Assembly: GCF_013170845.1 (NCBI RefSeq)
Contig: NZ_CP033367.1
Coordinates: 2,109,001-2,173,000, forward strand
Source of the DNA: Mesorhizobium loti R88b
GTDB taxonomy: Bacteria > Pseudomonadota > Alphaproteobacteria > Rhizobiales > Rhizobiaceae
Direction of reading: 5' to 3'
Length of the DNA stretch: 64,000 bases
Shown one piece after another: positions 62,173 to 64,000 of the stretch. The first letter of the stretch is position 1, and each line of letters starts with the position of its first letter. A program made the translations under genes and the position numbers. The notes beneath the pieces were generated by a model, which saw nothing but the letters and a program-made list of their open reading frames with translations, searched no databases and was not told where the DNA came from.

Positions 62173-63147
62173 ATGCCTTTGAAAGCGGAACTGCACTGCC
62201 ATATTGAAGGGGCAGCGGCGCCAGAGCTCGTCATCAGCCAGGCGCAGAAATACGGCAAGGATACCTCGCCCTATATCCAGAATGGCTCGTTTGTCTGGCA
62301 CGATTTCACCTCCTTCCTCGCGGCCTACGATTTTTCCGCCGACCTGTTCCGGAGCGAGGAGGATTATGCCCGGCTGGCCGACCACTATCTGACCAGCCTG
62401 GCCCGCGATGGCGCCATCTATTCCGAGGTCTTCACCTCGCCGGACCATGCGACAAGGGCGGGGCTGTCGCCCAAGGCCTATACCGACGCGCTTGGCGAAG
62501 GCATGGCCCGCGCCAAGGCCAAGACCGGCATAGAGGGCCGCATGATCGTCACCGGCGTGCGTCATGTCGGTGTCGAATCGATCGAACGGGCGGCGCGCTT
62601 CGCGGCGCGCTGCGGGCACCCGCTGGTCACCGGCTTCGGCGTTGCGGGCGATGAGCGCATGGGCGAGATGGAAGACTATGTCAGGGCCTTCGAGATCGCC
62701 CGCGAGGCCGGGCTCGGCATCACCATCCATGCCGGCGAACTGACGGGATGGGAGACCGTGCAGTCGGCGCTCGATCATATCAAGCCTTCGCGTATCGGCC
62801 ACGGCGTGCGCGCCATCGAAAACCCGGACCTTGTGCGGCGCATCGCCGACGAAGGCATCGTGCTGGAATGCTGCCCCGGCTCCAACATCGCGCTCAAAGT
62901 GTTCGACAGTTTTGCCGACCATCCATTTCCGGCGCTGCAGGCGGCCGGCTGCAAGGTGACGCTCAACTCCGACGATCCGCCCTATTTCTGGACCTCGCTG
63001 AAGCGCGAATACGACATCGCCGCCGAGCATTTCTCGATGAACGAGAAAGCGCTGGCAGCTGTCACTAAAACGGCTATCGAGGCCGCCTTCGTCGACCGGA
63101 AGACCAAGACCGCACTTCTTGCCCGGCTGAACGGCGCCTCTCGCTGA
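62173..63147 (+). CDS. add: Adenosine deaminase
   Basis: This 324-residue zinc enzyme deaminates adenosine or deoxyadenosine to inosine. The zinc ligands are HCHIEGAA near residue 8 (HxH) and HAGE near residue 190. The catalytic GHGVRAIE near residue 210 and NSDDPPYF near residue 268 are also present. The product could feed the nucleoside hydrolase elsewhere in this window. The ATG at 62173 follows a divergent 134-base promoter region shared with ubiE. It is followed by upp, giving a nucleoside-salvage pair. Confidence 0.92.
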   Translation: MPLKAELHCHIEGAAAPELVISQAQKYGKDTSPYIQNGSFVWHDFTSFLAAYDFSADLFRSEEDYARLADHYLTSLARDGAIYSEVFTSPDHATRAGLSPKAYTDALGEGMARAKAKTGIEGRMIVTGVRHVGVESIERAARFAARCGHPLVTGFGVAGDERMGEMEDYVRAFEIAREAGLGITIHAGELTGWETVQSALDHIKPSRIGHGVRAIENPDLVRRIADEGIVLECCPGSNIALKVFDSFADHPFPALQAAGCKVTLNSDDPPYFWTSLKREYDIAAEHFSMNEKALAAVTKTAIEAAFVDRKTKTALLARLNGASR

Positions 63148-63295
63148 TTTCTTCCGACAAAGCTGTGGTCGATGCCGGCCAGGCGGTTCCTTGGCCGATG
63201 CATTGCCGCTAGGGTTCGCTCAAGCAGCTTGAAGCGCGACACATCCGAAAGGATTGATGCGTGCAGTTTCGAGCGACACGCATCAGGAGTACACC

Positions 63296-63925
63296 ATGAA
63301 GGGCGTCACCGTCGTCGACCATCCGCTTGTCCAGCACAAGCTGACCATCATGCGCAAGAAGGAGACCTCGACGGCCGGCTTCCGGCGGCTGCTGCGCGAG
63401 ATCTCACTGTTGCTCGGCTACGAGGTCACGCGCAATCTTGAACTGACGACGACGACGATCGAAACGCCGATGGAAACCATGGAAGCGCCGACGCTGGAGG
63501 GCAAGAAGCTGGTCTTCGCCTCGGTGCTGCGCGCTGGCAACGGCTTGCTGGAAGGCCTGCTCGATCTGGTACCGGCAGCCCGCGTCGCCCATGTCGGCCT
63601 CTACCGCGACCACGAAACGCTGGAGGCGGTCGAGTATTTTTTCAAGGCGCCGAGCGATCTCGCCGACCGGTTGGTGATCGTCGTCGATCCGATGCTGGCA
63701 ACCGCCAATTCGGCGATCGCGGCGATCGACAAGCTGAAAGAGCGCGGCGCCACCAATATCCGCTTCCTCTGCCTTTTGGCGGCGCCCGAAGGCATAGAGC
63801 GCTTCACCAAGGCGCATCCGGACGTTCCGGTGTTCACCGCTTCCATCGACCGCCAGCTCAACGAAAAGGGCTACATCATGCCCGGCCTCGGCGACGCCGG
63901 CGACCGCATGTACGGGACGAAGTAA
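63296..63925 (+). CDS. upp: Uracil phosphoribosyltransferase
   Basis: This 209-residue enzyme makes UMP from uracil and PRPP. The PRPP motif is [21 protein letters not shown] near residue 125, and [19 protein letters not shown] is near residue 76. [28 protein letters not shown] at the N-terminus and the C-terminal [18 protein letters not shown] are typical. The ATG at 63296 has AGGAG at six bases. It lies 148 bases after add and may have its own promoter in the gap. Confidence 0.95.
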   Translation: MKGVTVVDHPLVQHKLTIMRKKETSTAGFRRLLREISLLLGYEVTRNLELTTTTIETPMETMEAPTLEGKKLVFASVLRAGNGLLEGLLDLVPAARVAHVGLYRDHETLEAVEYFFKAPSDLADRLVIVVDPMLATANSAIAAIDKLKERGATNIRFLCLLAAPEGIERFTKAHPDVPVFTASIDRQLNEKGYIMPGLGDAGDRMYGTK

Positions 63926-63928
63926 TAC

Positions 63929-63943
63929 CAGGCAAACTGCCTG
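63929..63943 (+). terminator. Short hairpin after upp
   Basis: CAGGCA (63929-63934) and TGCCTG (63938-63943) make a 6-bp perfect stem with an AAC loop three bases after the upp stop codon. It is followed by TTGCGATTT rather than a clean T-run. It could be a weak terminator; the rest to 64000 shows nothing else. Confidence 0.3.
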
Positions 63944-64000
63944 TTGCGATTTACCAAATGTTTACGCAAAGACATGGTTTCGACGCCCGTTAAAGCGACG

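Overview
The window looks like chromosomal DNA of an alphaproteobacterium of the order Hyphomicrobiales (Rhizobiales), most likely Mesorhizobium or a close relative. The evidence is the high GC content, the rhizobial gene neighbourhoods (DUF2849-cysI-cysH-DUF934, lptC-lptA-lptB-rpoN-hpf-ptsN, ihfB-sppA, ubiE-ubiB-coaBC), the ornithine-lipid gene olsB, an IalB-family protein, a rhizobial-type long HPF, and palindromic and heptamer intergenic repeats of a kind I associate with Mesorhizobium. This assignment is by recognition, not by a search. I saw no rRNA, tRNA, CRISPR array, insertion sequence, phage or integrase gene.

Layout. 1-3503: assimilatory sulfate reduction (end of a cysG-like gene, DUF2849, cysI, cysH, DUF934), with a 124-bp palindrome inside the cluster. 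3599-10058: a GMC oxidoreductase broken by a 1-base frameshift, a DJ-1/PfpI protein, a fatty acid desaturase, a small NepR-like protein, grpE, a TRIC-type channel and olsB, which has a candidate Pho box upstream. Two arrays of 7-bp repeats lie around the TRIC gene. 10334-16318 (minus strand): hybrid histidine kinase, AcuI-type reductase, lspA and two RNA methyltransferases. 16451-18018: a WYL regulator, VOC protein and EVE protein with a clear dyad operator candidate. 18026-20739 (minus): ornithine cyclodeaminase-like protein, LapA-domain protein, ihfB, sppA. 21098-26391: LPS transport genes lptC/A/B, then rpoN, hpf and ptsN. 26460-31677: DUF1150, Hsp20, nucleoside hydrolase, LysE exporter, amidase, ribokinase.

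The accessory part starts at about 31.8 kb. 31820-33645 (minus) is a compact four-gene operon: two paralogous small secreted proteins ending in the same GNYQ-TVTVRCE pattern, a one-domain PapD-like chaperone and a lysine-tailed secreted protein, behind an AT-rich promoter region and without an usher gene. 33863-41058 carries an Ada-type methyltransferase, DUF2244, nth, DUF2214, a GNAT protein, a DUF4892/OmpA protein and a GGDEF-EAL protein. 41329-47504 is a self-contained catabolic locus: IclR regulator, divergent TctC-TctB-TctA tricarboxylate transporter, a CaiB/BaiF CoA-transferase and a citryl-CoA lyase-like citrate-synthase homologue. Together they suggest uptake of a tricarboxylate, its activation by CoA transfer, and lyase cleavage. 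48871-57387 encodes a 2838-residue autotransporter with about 29 glycine-rich repeats and one perfect EF-hand loop, followed by an IalB-like gene. 58061-62038 (minus) holds coaBC, ubiB and ubiE; coaBC is fused in frame to an N-terminal FitA-like ribbon-helix-helix antitoxin domain. The window ends with the salvage genes add and upp.

The strongest candidates for something undescribed are the antitoxin-domain/CoaBC fusion, the usher-less pilin/chaperone-like operon, and the Tct/CoA-transferase/citryl-CoA lyase cluster.
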